The position numbers and the translations under genes are program-made. The notes under the pieces are model-generated. The model saw only the letters and a program-made list of their open reading frames with translations, made no database searches and was not told the DNA's origin. Below are positions 1 through 8,987 of a stretch of DNA of 64,000 bases, in pieces (positions within the stretch are counted from its first letter, which is position 1; each line of letters begins with the position of its first letter). The DNA comes from Methanosarcina siciliae T4/M. GTDB taxonomy: Archaea > Halobacteriota > Methanosarcinia > Methanosarcinales > Methanosarcinaceae. The DNA lies in NCBI RefSeq assembly GCF_000970085.1, contig NZ_CP009506.1, forward strand, positions 3,596,001 to 3,660,000. The letters run 5' to 3'.

Positions 1-40
1 CAATATTTTTATTAGTTGTACCTTTCCCCTCATACACATA

Positions 41-311
41 TACTATAATTAGAAAGATATTTAATAATTGAACGCTATAATCAATTGCCAGCTTCAATAA
101 TGAACCGCCAGTTAAAATCTATATATACTCCCTATTGGATTTTATCCCTGAAGCTGGCTTGTTTCATAGATGTTTTTATTACTTTCACCAAGTTTGAGTT
201 TTTTTAATATATTGCAAACTTACTATTTTTTCATTAAGTTAAGATTGAAATGTATAATATCAAAATGTCCGGTTTGTGGAAGTAATAATTATCACAATGT
301 CCAGGTTCGAA
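41..311 (+). repeat. Copy 1 of a long-range duplicated element
   Basis: This stretch is closely similar to 55391-55665, about 55 kb away. The first 38 bases (41-78) match exactly, and similarity continues through non-coding sequence into a short zinc-ribbon reading frame (Cys-Pro-Val-Cys-Gly, then a stretch ending His-Asn-Val-Gln-Val). Inside it lies a 10-bp inverted repeat, GCCAGCTTCA (87-96) and TGAAGCTGGC (149-158), conserved in both copies. In this copy the short frame has lost two bases near its start, so the ATG at 250 no longer leads into the zinc-ribbon codons and the gene looks broken. Similarity stops at about 311. Whether this is a mobile element, a duplicated promoter plus gene start, or an RNA gene is not decided by the sequence. 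Confidence 0.85.
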
Positions 312-370
312 TTGAAGAAACAAAAAAGAATCTATCACTTAAGGACGTGAACGAAATATATATTAAAATT

Positions 371-510
371 TGATTCTTATTATGTATATTTGATTCTTAT
401 TATGTATATTTGATTCTTATTATGTATATTTGATTCTTATTATGTATATTTGATTCTTATTATGTATATTTGATTCTTATTATGTATATTTGATTCTTAT
501 TATGTATACT
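371..510 (+). repeat. 20-bp tandem repeat, seven copies
   Basis: The unit TGATTCTTATTATGTATATT is repeated seven times head to tail with exact 20-bp spacing. Only the last copy differs (a T to C near its end). It begins just after the end of the duplicated element. A stop codon (TGA) is part of each unit, so it is not coding in the frame that enters it. The near-identity of the units suggests recent expansion. Confidence 0.95.
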
Positions 511-593
511 TCTCTATATCTCAATTCAAGTGAGCCTGCATCGCTTGAGGGCAAATTTCAACGCTTTACTCCCAATTAAAAAAGTAAAAACGC

Positions 594-627
594 CTGAAAG
601 ATAAGCGTTTTTATCTGCATCTTTCAG
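594..627 (-). terminator. Hairpin downstream of the cupin gene
   Basis: CTGAAAGAT (594-602) and ATCTTTCAG (619-627) form a perfect 9-bp stem with a 16-base loop, and flanking bases extend the pairing imperfectly. It lies just beyond the stop codon of the minus-strand cupin gene, so it could end or stabilise that transcript. A competing hairpin, AAAAACGC with GCGTTTTT, overlaps it. Confidence 0.5.
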
Positions 628-655
628 CGCTTAACGAATTCTATGTATAATAATC

Positions 656-1054
656 TTATTCCGTGGTCACGCCGTCGAATTCCGCTTCATTGGCTTCGGC
701 TTCTTCTTTCGTGGCGCGTACGATTCCGTCCTTGTGGTGTGCCGGGGAATAGATTGTGTAGAGTTTCAGTTCTTCGGTTTCCGAAGTGTTGATGACGTTG
801 TGCTGGGAGCCTGCGGGCACGACAATTGCAAACCCGTCACTTACAGCATATTCGTTGCCGTCAATTATACACTTGCCCTGGCCTGCCTCGAAACGGAAAA
901 ACTGGTCGTTTTCCTCATGCACTTCCATTCCGATATCTTCCATGGGCCTGAGGCTCATAAGTACCAGCTGGCTGTGCTTTGAGGTGTACAGTACCTTACG
1001 GAAATTGTTGTTTTCCAGAGTCGCTTCTTCGATATTAATTGAAAATCCTTTCAT
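656..1054 (-). CDS. Cupin-domain protein
   Basis: A small single-domain cupin of 132 residues. The beta-barrel is recognisable from the hydrophobic strand pattern, from the metal-site region with His-Glu-Glu-Asn-Asp-Gln near residue 47, and from the second motif with Pro-Ala-Gly-Ser-Gln-His near residue 80, which gives typical cupin spacing. The last ~25 residues are acidic and probably disordered. Such proteins bind a metal and are often enzymes of small-molecule metabolism or regulators, but nothing here fixes a substrate. It lies downstream of, and codirectional with, a metal-chelate ABC importer, with its own TATA-like sequence just upstream of the ATG, so it is probably a separate transcript. 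Confidence 0.85.
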   Translation of the reverse strand: MKGFSINIEEATLENNNFRKVLYTSKHSQLVLMSLRPMEDIGMEVHEENDQFFRFEAGQGKCIIDGNEYAVSDGFAIVVPAGSQHNVINTSETEELKLYTIYSPAHHKDGIVRATKEEAEANEAEFDGVTTE

Positions 1055-1073
1055 ATTTTTTCATATCTGCTTA

Positions 1074-1087
1074 ATTGTATATAGAAT
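1074..1087 (-). promoter_or_regulatory. TATA box of the cupin gene
   Basis: Read on the minus strand this is ATTCTATATACAAT, an archaeal TATA-like element. Its centre lies about 26 bp upstream of the ATG at 1054, so the mRNA would have almost no leader. Confidence 0.45.
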
Positions 1088-1198
1088 TATTTGTGAGAAA
1101 AATTAACGATCTTATATCATTAATTTTCCTGGCACCTTCTACTGAAGAACTGTATTGCCGCTCCGTAAATGCTCTTTTCTAAGATATTTTTCCGGTTT

Positions 1199-1954
1199 TC
1201 ACGGGGCAGGGATCACCACAGCTATGTCCATGTAGTTCTGAATCGCCACCGGCACTCCGTATACTTCCTTTATGATTTCCGGGGTGATATCCCTTATACC
1301 TCCCGCTGCAAAAATTGTGCCGTCCTTGAGGAAGAGAAACTTGTCAGCATACCTGAATGCAAGATTAAGGTCATGCATGGTCATAATGGCAGACATATCG
1401 TCCTTCCTGACCACTTCTCTTATGGTATCCAGTATTTCCAGCTGGTTCTTAAGATCAAGGCTGCTTGTAGGTTCGTCCAGTAATAGCAGTTTCGGGTTCT
1501 GTGCAATGGCCCTTGCTATTCCTATTTTTTGCAATTCCCCTCCGCTAAGTTCGTCAATGTACCTCAATGCAAGTTCTTCAAGATGCAGTCTCTTGATGGT
1601 GGCTTCTACCAGTAACAGATCTTCAGTAGTAATTTCCCACTTTATGTGTGGAATTCTGCCAAGCAAAATAGCATCAAAAGATGTCAGCCTTGAGCATTCA
1701 CAGTGCTGCGGAACATATCCCAGGCGGCGTGCAATTTCTATCTGCTCAAGTTTAAGCACATCTTCATTTTCTATCAGTATTGTGCCGCTCTTTGGTTTCA
1801 GGATGGCATTCATGCATTTTAGCAGGGTGGTTTTTCCCACCCCGTTAGGGCCCAGTATAGCCAGTATTTCATTCATCTTCAGGTGAAATTTTATGTCTCT
1901 GAGTACTTCTTTACTCCGGTACTGAAATTCCACCCCATCTACTTCCAGGATCAT
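1199..1954 (-). CDS. Metal-chelate ABC importer, ATP-binding subunit
   Basis: A 251-residue ATPase of the FepC/BtuD type that powers uptake of iron chelates, haem or cobamides through a FecCD-family permease. Walker A is GPNGVGKTT (about residues 35-43), the ABC signature is LSGGELQKIG (about 137), Walker B is LLLLDEPTSSLD (about 155) and the H-loop is in MTMHDLN. The start overlaps the end of the permease gene by 4 bp (ATGA type), which implies translational coupling in a three-gene operon (binding protein, permease, ATPase). Substrate cannot be told from sequence; iron complex or corrinoid are the usual options in this family. Confidence 0.93.
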   Translation of the reverse strand: MILEVDGVEFQYRSKEVLRDIKFHLKMNEILAILGPNGVGKTTLLKCMNAILKPKSGTILIENEDVLKLEQIEIARRLGYVPQHCECSRLTSFDAILLGRIPHIKWEITTEDLLLVEATIKRLHLEELALRYIDELSGGELQKIGIARAIAQNPKLLLLDEPTSSLDLKNQLEILDTIREVVRKDDMSAIMTMHDLNLAFRYADKFLFLKDGTIFAAGGIRDITPEIIKEVYGVPVAIQNYMDIAVVIPAP

Positions 1955-3021
1955 ATTCTTCTTTCCTTAAGTATTAAGTATATAAACGTCGGGGCTCCCA
2001 AAAAAGATGTAAGTACGGCTACCGGGAGCTGATATGGCTGTATTATTACCCTGGCTGCGGTATCCGCACATAGAAGTAGCAGGGAGCCCATTACTATACT
2101 CCCTGTTATCAGAAATCGGTGATCGTCACCTATGATTCGGCGTGTCATGTGAGGGCATATAAGGCCTATGAAGCCGATAACTCCTAAAAATGCAACGATG
2201 GTAGCTGTAACAAGGGATGAGCATATCATTCCCCTCCCCCTCACCCGGTCAACATTCACACCAAGGCCTTTTGCAGTTTCGTCCCCGGCATCTATGGCAT
2301 TGTATTTCCATCTGTTCAATGTGAAATATATTATAGATACCACTACTACCACAGTAATCAGTGCCAGTTCACTCCAGCTTGCCCTTGAAACGTCTCCAAA
2401 GGTCCAGAATACTATGGAAGCAAGTTGCGTATCATCGGCAAAGTACTGCAAAAACATAGTCCCGGCTGTAAAGAGAGAGCTCATGGCCACTCCTACAAGG
2501 ATCATTACTTCAGGTGTGACTCCTCTGAACCTGGAAAATGCCAGGATAACGGCCGTAACAAAAAGAGAGAACCCAAATGCAACGGCAGTAGTTACATATG
2601 GGTTACTGATTGTCACAGCGTCACCAACAAGGGTGTGTGTAGCTCCTGTTCCGAGCACCATCACCGAAAAAGCCGCCCCAAAGGCTGCAGCATTGGATAT
2701 GCCCAGGGTAAAAGGTGACCCCAGTGGGTTTCGAAGTATCGATTGCATTATGACCCCTGCTACGGAGAGCCCGGCACCGGCAACTATAGCTGTAAGTACC
2801 TGGGGCAGGCGGATATTCCATACTATGCTGTCCCATCGATCCGAAACACTGTGTCCTGTCAGTGTTTTCACTACCTCGAGTGGAGGTATGTTGGCAGCTC
2901 CGATCGAGATGGACATCACAAGCATTATGCATAAAAGAACAACTCCTGAAAAGATGTATGTGTTTTTCCTGCCTGTATGCTCTTTGTAACGGCATGCAAT
3001 TTCGCCTTCTAATCGTTTCAT
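1951..3021 (-). CDS. Metal-chelate ABC importer, FecCD-type permease
   Basis: A 356-residue membrane permease with about ten hydrophobic segments after a short basic N-terminus. FecCD family features include IRLPQVLTAIVAGAGLSVAG near residue 70, GSPFTLGISNAAAFGA near 100 and the FIGLICPHMTRRIIG coupling region near 285. It forms the channel for substrate delivered by the binding protein encoded just upstream, and it is energised by the overlapping ATPase gene. The ATG at 3021 follows GGTGAAAGG at ribosome-binding distance. Confidence 0.93.
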   Translation of the reverse strand: MKRLEGEIACRYKEHTGRKNTYIFSGVVLLCIMLVMSISIGAANIPPLEVVKTLTGHSVSDRWDSIVWNIRLPQVLTAIVAGAGLSVAGVIMQSILRNPLGSPFTLGISNAAAFGAAFSVMVLGTGATHTLVGDAVTISNPYVTTAVAFGFSLFVTAVILAFSRFRGVTPEVMILVGVAMSSLFTAGTMFLQYFADDTQLASIVFWTFGDVSRASWSELALITVVVVVSIIYFTLNRWKYNAIDAGDETAKGLGVNVDRVRGRGMICSSLVTATIVAFLGVIGFIGLICPHMTRRIIGDDHRFLITGSIVMGSLLLLCADTAARVIIQPYQLPVAVLTSFLGAPTFIYLILKERRI

Positions 3022-3044
3022 CCTTTCACCGTTTTCTCAAAATT

Positions 3045-4220
3045 TCAGATGTCCAGTTTTGCGAATGCCGGGGTTCCGTAGACATTAATCATAGTGTTGT
3101 AGATTTCCCTGCCGAGTTCTTCATCTCCTTTGCATACAAGAAATGTGTATATCTCTATGGTCTTGTTTTCAAGGTCTACGTCCTCAAATTTATCCGGATA
3201 AAGGGTCTTTCCCGCAAAATAAGAATCTGCAAGTACTGAACCGAAATTTGTTGCGTACTGGTTGAAAGGCAATACCCCATATACGTTTCCTGACTGGACT
3301 GCCTGGAGCTGTCTATATGATTCGTCGTTCTGTAAGAGTCTGAGTCCGCTTCTGTCTTCTCCGCATTCGATAGTGTTCAGGTCAAGGAATATGATCTCGG
3401 GGTCCCATTCAATGATTTTTTCCTTTGAAACATCTGCAACATTGATATCCATGTCACCATAAGCAACATTTATTGCATTGGTGAAAAGAAATGGGGGATA
3501 TGTCGGTTCTGTTGACTGGAATCCCTGTGGCCCTCCCGCACGTCCTATGCCTCCGACGTAACATGTGGGCTTGTCTTCTTCCGGTATGTCGGCAATGCGC
3601 TCTTTAAGGTCTGCTATGTTTTCGTCAAAGAAAGAAATTACTTCTTCGGCGCGCTCTTCTTTGCCTACGACTTCTCCGATTATCCTGAGACTTTCATACA
3701 GGTCTTCTTTGTTATCTGCCAAATCCCCTGTATTCACAATAACTACCGGGATACCTGTTTTCTCTTGAAGTTCAACAGGGTCAAAGCCTGTTGCGGAGTA
3801 TGTCTTTATTATGACTTCGGGCAGCGGATCGAGAGAAAGTATCTTTTCAGGATCATCCATCCCTCTTGTTTCTCCAAAGACCGGATAGTCTGTGCTAAAC
3901 TGAGGATTTGCAAGGGAATACGGCTTGGCATTAGATGCCGAATTGGTTGTTTCGCTTCTTTCGACTCCTATAATCTTGTCCTGTGCTTCAAGGTATGTAA
4001 GATATCTCAGGGAGCCTACGCCGGAACAAATTACATAATCCACAGATTCCGGAATCTCGACAGTTCGGCCGAGGGCATCGGTAAGAGTTCTGGTTGATGT
4101 TTCTTCCGACGTCTGAATGGTCTGGGAAGTTGACGAATTGTCCGTGCAGCCTGCAGACAGCGTGCTAACAATTAACAGAATAAATAATAGTAAGACACTC
4201 TTCCCGGAATTTTTTTGCAT
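3045..4220 (-). CDS. Metal-chelate ABC importer, lipoprotein binding subunit
   Basis: A 391-residue extracellular solute-binding protein of the TroA/FepB-like periplasmic-binding class. An earlier in-frame start at 4385 would add 55 hydrophilic residues. I prefer the ATG at 4220 because it is followed directly by a lipoprotein signal: Met-Gln-Lys-Asn-Ser-Gly-Lys, a hydrophobic stretch (VLLLFILLIVSTL) and the lipobox SAGC. The mature protein starts with a Ser/Thr-rich linker and then the binding fold (DALGRTVEIPESVDYVICSG). It captures the metal complex at the cell surface and feeds the permease encoded 24 bp downstream. Ligand not determinable; related Methanosarcina proteins are annotated as iron-complex binding. 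Confidence 0.9.
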   Translation of the reverse strand: MQKNSGKSVLLLFILLIVSTLSAGCTDNSSTSQTIQTSEETSTRTLTDALGRTVEIPESVDYVICSGVGSLRYLTYLEAQDKIIGVERSETTNSASNAKPYSLANPQFSTDYPVFGETRGMDDPEKILSLDPLPEVIIKTYSATGFDPVELQEKTGIPVVIVNTGDLADNKEDLYESLRIIGEVVGKEERAEEVISFFDENIADLKERIADIPEEDKPTCYVGGIGRAGGPQGFQSTEPTYPPFLFTNAINVAYGDMDINVADVSKEKIIEWDPEIIFLDLNTIECGEDRSGLRLLQNDESYRQLQAVQSGNVYGVLPFNQYATNFGSVLADSYFAGKTLYPDKFEDVDLENKTIEIYTFLVCKGDEELGREIYNTMINVYGTPAFAKLDI

Positions 4221-4415
4221 TTTTAATCTTCTTATATTAACGCCTCCATGTTTTTTACAAATTAAAATATATTTTTTCTGTAATGGTTGTGTGTTGATAG
4301 GATCAGGGGAATTTCTTTGCAGGTCTGAGATTTCCCCCGTCCTATCAGGGTACCGATTTGCAGAATTCATAGTTGTTTTTAACAAAGGAGCAATTCTTTC
4401 GTTTCAGAAAACGGA

Positions 4416-5699
4416 TTAGTTTCTCCTTTTTATGAAAACCCGACAAAAAGCGATCCCATAAACCCCGGCAAGTATTTCGAAACCGGGAAGTTTTGCAGAT
4501 GACTCTTTCCCTGTTTCTTCTTCAGATGGATTATTCTTATTTTCAGAGTCCTCTACTTCGGAAGCATCCGGGCTGTAATCAGAGGAAACTTCAGACCCTT
4601 TTGAATCCGGGGTTATGTTGAGACTTTCTGTATAATTCTCTGCGGATTCAGAGGCATCTTCGGCTTCGATAACCACATCCGTTGCAGGATAAAGAACGTA
4701 GCCCTTCGAAGAAGTACTGCCCTTTCCCTCATCTGAGGTCTGGAAATACCAGGAATCCGTAAAGTAATTCTTTACATCCTTATCGAGATTCAGGGTAATC
4801 GAATCGGTATTTTTGAGAACAAGCTCGTCTTCCAAAGCCTCTTTGACCTCAAAGCCCTGGTATTCATCCCCTTCTTTAATAATAAGGATATTATCTTTGT
4901 CAATAAGCCAGGTATATTTGAAGACAGCAAAAGAATCGGTAGCACTCACAAAAACAGAGTCAACATAGGTGATGAAATAGAGCTGGTCGTTTCCGTCCCC
5001 AAAGTCTGCCTTTGCAGTAAAGAACTGATTTTCAACAGTCCCGTCTGCATTAACAATTCCGGACTCCAGTTCCTCTCCGTCTTTAGACAAGGAGAACCAG
5101 ACCTTGTTACCATCGACATCAACCTGGTTGACGGTCAGAGAATAGTTTTTCCCGAGGTCCCAGGTATCCCCGGCTTTTAGAACTTTTTTACCACTTCCGG
5201 GCTGGTCGATTACGAGGTTAGCAAGCTGTGTAGCATCGTTTTCCACCGCAACATAAGGTTTGCCAAACCAGGGAAGCTTGTAGTAAACCATACCTCCAAG
5301 TTCTGAAGGTGTTGTATTTGCACCAAGTCCGAGCTCGGAAACAACCTTGTACTTGTTGGGGAACTGTCTTGTAGAATACACAAGCTCATCTTCACCAATA
5401 ACATGGTTTCCGGGGTTGTTTTTCCCGAGTTCGTACTGTCCATCGGTTTCGATGTACTGGAGACGTTCTCCAAACCAGTTCTCAGAGGCGACAAGATCCT
5501 TGTGTTTGTTTGCAGAATAATAAAGGCCTCCAAAAGTGGTTGAATCCCAGCAAAACTCATCCGAAGAGGTCTCGTTCGTATCAAGGGGTAGACCGGAGAT
5601 GCATGGATCCGGAGCGGCAGAGCCTGAGGATGTAAGTATCATACAAACTGTAAACAAAATGAACAGTAAATGAGACAGGCTTCGATTATTGGGTTTCAT
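4416..5699 (-). CDS. S-layer-type surface protein, single domain, PGF-CTERM tail
   Basis: A 427-residue exported protein. It has a signal peptide (NNRSLSHLLFILFTVCMILT), then one S-layer duplication-type domain (about residues 40-310) of the kind found twice in the major Methanosarcina S-layer protein (IETDGQYELG, LGANTTPSELGGMVYYKLPW, VLKAGDTWDLGKNYSLTVNQ). An acidic Ser/Glu linker with a few N-glycosylation sequons (for example NYTES) follows. The C-terminus LPGFEILAGVYGIAF plus Arg-rich end is a PGF-CTERM signal, the cleavage and lipid-attachment site for archaeosortase. With only one domain this is probably a minor surface protein and not the lattice subunit. Confidence 0.85.
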   Translation of the reverse strand: MKPNNRSLSHLLFILFTVCMILTSSGSAAPDPCISGLPLDTNETSSDEFCWDSTTFGGLYYSANKHKDLVASENWFGERLQYIETDGQYELGKNNPGNHVIGEDELVYSTRQFPNKYKVVSELGLGANTTPSELGGMVYYKLPWFGKPYVAVENDATQLANLVIDQPGSGKKVLKAGDTWDLGKNYSLTVNQVDVDGNKVWFSLSKDGEELESGIVNADGTVENQFFTAKADFGDGNDQLYFITYVDSVFVSATDSFAVFKYTWLIDKDNILIIKEGDEYQGFEVKEALEDELVLKNTDSITLNLDKDVKNYFTDSWYFQTSDEGKGSTSSKGYVLYPATDVVIEAEDASESAENYTESLNITPDSKGSEVSSDYSPDASEVEDSENKNNPSEEETGKESSAKLPGFEILAGVYGIAFCRVFIKRRN

Positions 5700-5775
5700 A
5701 CTGCAATATCACTCTTCCTCATTGCTTTTTGTAATTCTAAACGGGGACCCGCAATATCTCAATAAATTTATAATG

Positions 5776-5790
5776 TTATATATATAATAT
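5776..5790 (-). promoter_or_regulatory. TATA box of the S-layer-type gene
   Basis: On the minus strand ATATTATATATATAA, a very strong archaeal TATA element about 80 bp upstream of the ATG at 5699, predicting a leader of roughly 50 bases. The rest of the gap (5700-6047) is AT-rich and shows no gene; the plus-strand acyltransferase promoter in it is not obvious. Confidence 0.6.
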
Positions 5791-6047
5791 TTTAGCCTCT
5801 TTTGCAATATAGAAGAACATACATAAAACGCAGTTTTGAGCTAACAATTATTACCTTTTAAGATAAGGATGTCAAAAGATAGTGTTTTTATACCTCTGTA
5901 CCTGATAAGCCCGGATTAAAAACTGGTTACAGTTGAATAGAAACAAATACAAAAGTTATTCCTGATTCAAATCCATCATAAGAAGAAAGAAACATAAGAT
6001 AGTTGAAATATAGATGGCTGTGAAGAAGCTAAGGTGGAAGTCTCAAT

Positions 6048-7280
6048 ATGGCCGGGAAGATCACCTACCTTGATGGGCTGCGCGGTGTAGCTGCGGTTAA
6101 TGTCATGATTATGCATTTCTTTGTCGCATTAGCCCCGGCGATGGTCTACGGCAGTGAAATGCCTTCACATTTCGGACAGCTTGAACTGCTTTTTTCGAAC
6201 ACGCCCTTCGGACTAATCGGTGCCGGCAATTTTTCGGTGTGCATCTTCTTTACCCTGAGCGGCTACGTATTAACCCAAAAGTATTTTAAAACGAAGGACA
6301 ACGGAGTAATTATAAGCAGCGCAGTGCGCCGATATCTGAGATTATTTGTTCCGGTATTCGCAGCAGTCATGTTCTCGTACTTGCTGGCCTCTGCCGGGCT
6401 ATACCGTTCTTATCTCGAAACTATGGCGGTTTCCGCAGGCAGCAACTACCGCGGCTACTGGGACTTTACTCCAGGCATAGTCGATGCGGTTAAAGAGGCG
6501 GTATGGGACTCGTTTTTCGTAGGCGGCAAGACTCCCTACAACCCGGTTTTATGGACGATGAATATAGAATTTTTCGGGTCAATGCTCGTTTTTGCAATGG
6601 CCTTGCTGTTCGGGTCGCTGCGGAACCGCTGGACGTTCTACCTTGCCTCAACCGTACTTTTCTTAAACTCTTATTACCTGGCTTTCATAATAGGAATGGC
6701 GTTTGCTGACACGTCCAGCAGCAAAATGCCGGTATTCAAAACCGATAATAACATTCTACTCTCTATCATCCTGGTTTCGGGGTTGTTTCTCGGGTCCTAT
6801 CCTCTCAGCCCCGTAACAACCGGTTCCTTATACGCGTTTCTCAACACCGGCTTCTTCAAGACCCCGGAGGCGGCCTATCATATAATAGGTGCAGGCATGA
6901 TAATGTATGTCTTATTAAACAGCCGGGGGCTGCAAGCCGTTTTTTCTTCCCCTTTGCCTTTGTTCCTCGGAAAAATATCCTATTCCCTGTATCTTGTGCA
7001 TTTCCTGGTGATAAGTAGCTTCACCTGTGCCCTGTTCCTTGCCATGTACCCGGTGTTATCATACGGGGCGGCTTTTTTAATATCGTGCTTCCTGTCTGTA
7101 TTTTTAATAGTCCCGTTGAGCTATCTCTTTTATAAATATGTAGACATGGCAGGTATGGAATTATCAAGGGCTTTTTACAACCGGCTGGTCAATTCTCACG
7201 CATCCGCCGGGGCCGGGCACATGAAGCAGGGACATCTGTCGAGCGTTATTTTCACAATATATAATAAAATATTCAAGTAA
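6048..7280 (+). CDS. Membrane acyltransferase 3 family protein (OafA-like)
   Basis: A 410-residue integral membrane protein with about ten transmembrane segments. It starts with the family's ITYLDGLRGVAAVNVMIMHF signature, which carries the conserved catalytic-region His, followed by FTLSGYVLTQKYFK and an Arg-rich RRYLRLFVPVF segment (about residues 97-107). PVLWTMNIEFFGSML (about 165) and GKISYSLYLVHFLVI (about 310) are also characteristic. The family transfers acetyl or other acyl groups onto cell-surface sugars or lipids. The gene stands alone between unrelated genes; AAGGTGG at 6031-6037 supports the ATG. The actual acceptor is unknown. Confidence 0.88.
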   Translation: MAGKITYLDGLRGVAAVNVMIMHFFVALAPAMVYGSEMPSHFGQLELLFSNTPFGLIGAGNFSVCIFFTLSGYVLTQKYFKTKDNGVIISSAVRRYLRLFVPVFAAVMFSYLLASAGLYRSYLETMAVSAGSNYRGYWDFTPGIVDAVKEAVWDSFFVGGKTPYNPVLWTMNIEFFGSMLVFAMALLFGSLRNRWTFYLASTVLFLNSYYLAFIIGMAFADTSSSKMPVFKTDNNILLSIILVSGLFLGSYPLSPVTTGSLYAFLNTGFFKTPEAAYHIIGAGMIMYVLLNSRGLQAVFSSPLPLFLGKISYSLYLVHFLVISSFTCALFLAMYPVLSYGAAFLISCFLSVFLIVPLSYLFYKYVDMAGMELSRAFYNRLVNSHASAGAGHMKQGHLSSVIFTIYNKIFK

Positions 7281-7552
7281 TTCTAATTTTACAGTAATTC
7301 TAATTTTGTTATGCGACCAGAATTAAGGGAACTGGAGTAATGAGAGTGATCTTTTTCTAATTTGCTCAATGCTGGTTTCCTGAAGGTATATCAAAAATTC
7401 GCTTTCTTGCTCTTCTAAAAAGAATTGAAGCGAAAGTAAATATAAATAATAAAAAATAAATCCATTACTCAAACATAAAGTCTGCTAAAATAAGGATCTG
7501 GGCTTTTTGCTGTTCTTAAACAGTTTTTTTATATTTTTGCAGGGGGTAAAAT

Positions 7553-7906
7553 TTGGATCAACAGAAAATTAACAAGACAATCAGAAGATTCAGTGACCTG
7601 ATCGAGAGGAATAAGGATGGTCGGGCTTATTCGGATTATAAAGAAGGAATAAATGAGGGTCTGGAAATAGCTAAAGATGCTTTTGAGGAAAATGCGGAGA
7701 AATTTACTCCCTCCTCCCCGGAAGAAGACCCGGCTGCAAAGATACGGAGCCTGCAGGACAGATTTAACCTGATTATAGATACGATTGAGGTTCATAAAAA
7801 ACCAAATTATTCTCAGGATCGTCTGGAAGGAATATATGAAGGGTTCAAAATGTCCAAGGAATTATTCGGGGAATGTGTAACTGAATACTATAATCCTCCC
7901 GATTGA
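7553..7906 (+). CDS. Hypothetical acidic helical protein
   Basis: A 117-residue soluble protein that I do not recognise. It begins with TTG at 7553 behind AGGGGG (7541-7546). It contains two similar stretches, KDGRAYSDYKEGINEGLEIA (residues ~20-39) and a shorter QDRLEGIYEGFKMSKELF near residue 88, so it looks like an internal duplication of a helical motif (Y-x-(E/D)-G-x-x-E-G). No signal peptide, membrane segment or cysteine cluster is present, apart from one Cys near the end. Confidence 0.7.
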   Translation: MDQQKINKTIRRFSDLIERNKDGRAYSDYKEGINEGLEIAKDAFEENAEKFTPSSPEEDPAAKIRSLQDRFNLIIDTIEVHKKPNYSQDRLEGIYEGFKMSKELFGECVTEYYNPPD

Positions 7907-8345
7907 ACTATTAAAATATAATTTTTAATGGTATTCCGTTTTACCACTGTTCCTTCTATCTTCATTCCATTTTCCATATTCGAAAGAAATATCTATTAAA
8001 TGAGATTGAAACTTAAATATACTCCTTACGGATAGTATACTTACTATTCGGAAACAAAAAGGATTGAAACAGAATAAAACTTATTATTCAGCAACAGATT
8101 GCCTTCTTCCTCAAAATCTTAATATTAAGGTCCGCTAAAAAACAGATATAACCCATACTGCGAAGGAAAATGACGTTTTTCGGCGATTCTGATTCGAAAG
8201 CGACCTCGAATAATGCAGGTTTTTAAATCCCTATTGGATGCCCTGATACAGACGTATGATCAACATCGTATGAATAATTCTAAAATGAGGGGTTACCCGG
8301 AGTTTGATTTATCAGTTTGAGAGCTCTGGAAAGAGGGAGATATGG
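7907..8345. other. Gap without a recognisable gene
   Basis: AT-rich sequence with short inverted bits such as AGTATACTTACTATTC. Two copies of GATTGAAAC occur about 58 bp apart but share no surrounding similarity. I see no gene here. Confidence 0.6.
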
Positions 8346-8483
8346 ATGGAATCAGTTGAAACAGCGGAAAGGCTGGGGCGCAGCCTGGATTTTTTCTCAA
8401 CTTTTGCAATTTCCGAGGAAGTTAAAACGCCGTCCAAAAACCTTCCGAGAGCATTTCCTGTCAGCATTCACAGTTTCCTTTGA
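8346..8483 (+). CDS. Possible 45-residue protein
   Basis: A short open frame with a good ribosome-binding site: GAGGGAG at 8333-8339, six bases before the ATG. The product starts MESVETAERLGRSLDFFSTF and ends in a hydrophobic/His segment. An overlapping frame (8317-8562) has weaker support. No homology recognised. It could equally be the remnant of a longer gene, because coding-like sequence seems to continue in another frame after the stop. Confidence 0.3.
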   Translation: MESVETAERLGRSLDFFSTFAISEEVKTPSKNLPRAFPVSIHSFL

Positions 8484-8666
8484 TACTGTTCTGCGGCTTC
8501 TTTTTCGGGCAATAATTCCAGGCCCCGGAAGTGAAAATAATGAAATTATACGAATAGTATAAGGTTATATGTCCAAACATATAAAAATATTTAATCCAGA
8601 GTACAAAATGATTTTTTTTTGAGCATGCGGCTCAACAAAATGAATATTTCAATGGGGAGAAAACTA

Positions 8667-8921
8667 ATGTCCGTGAAAATAGAATGGAAAATTTTTACAG
8701 CTGAAACCCAGAGTGACGGGACATGGAAGTCGAACAGTCCCAGCCTTGCGGAACTGCTCAATGTCATAGCCAGTCCTGCCAAAATCAAGGGTCCCACGCA
8801 GGATCTCGAATATTCTATGGCCCAGCTGGCAGTTAAGGGGCTGCCGTACTTTAAAATAACCGAGGTCACTTCAGAAAATGCAAGAGCATCAGGGAATGAA
8901 ATTGGACCTCTTCAAGCTTGA
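8667..8921 (+). CDS. Hypothetical small protein
   Basis: An 84-residue product. The start chosen is the ATG at 8667, which follows GGGGAGA (8654-8660) at the right spacing; an upstream extension to 8619 is unlikely. The sequence (MSVKIEWKIFTAETQSDGTW at the N-terminus) has alternating polar and hydrophobic residues suggestive of beta strands followed by a helix. It has no cysteines, signal peptide or membrane segment. It is not a family I recognise. The small Cys-rich gene at 8988 follows 66 bp downstream on the same strand and may be cotranscribed. Confidence 0.6.
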   Translation: MSVKIEWKIFTAETQSDGTWKSNSPSLAELLNVIASPAKIKGPTQDLEYSMAQLAVKGLPYFKITEVTSENARASGNEIGPLQA

Positions 8922-8987
8922 CGAGAGGTAATCTAACGCTTGATGTATATGGGCACATTTAATATTTAATATGTGGGGGGACCATAT

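Noticed and set aside
295..320. tRNA T-loop-like GGTTCGAATT
   Set aside because: It lies within the zinc-ribbon codons of the duplicated element, the other copy has GGTCCGGATC, and no acceptor or anticodon stem can be formed.
8000..8070. Possible degenerate CRISPR repeats (two GATTGAAAC motifs 58 bp apart)
   Set aside because: The sequence around the two motifs is not similar; nine bases shared is not enough.
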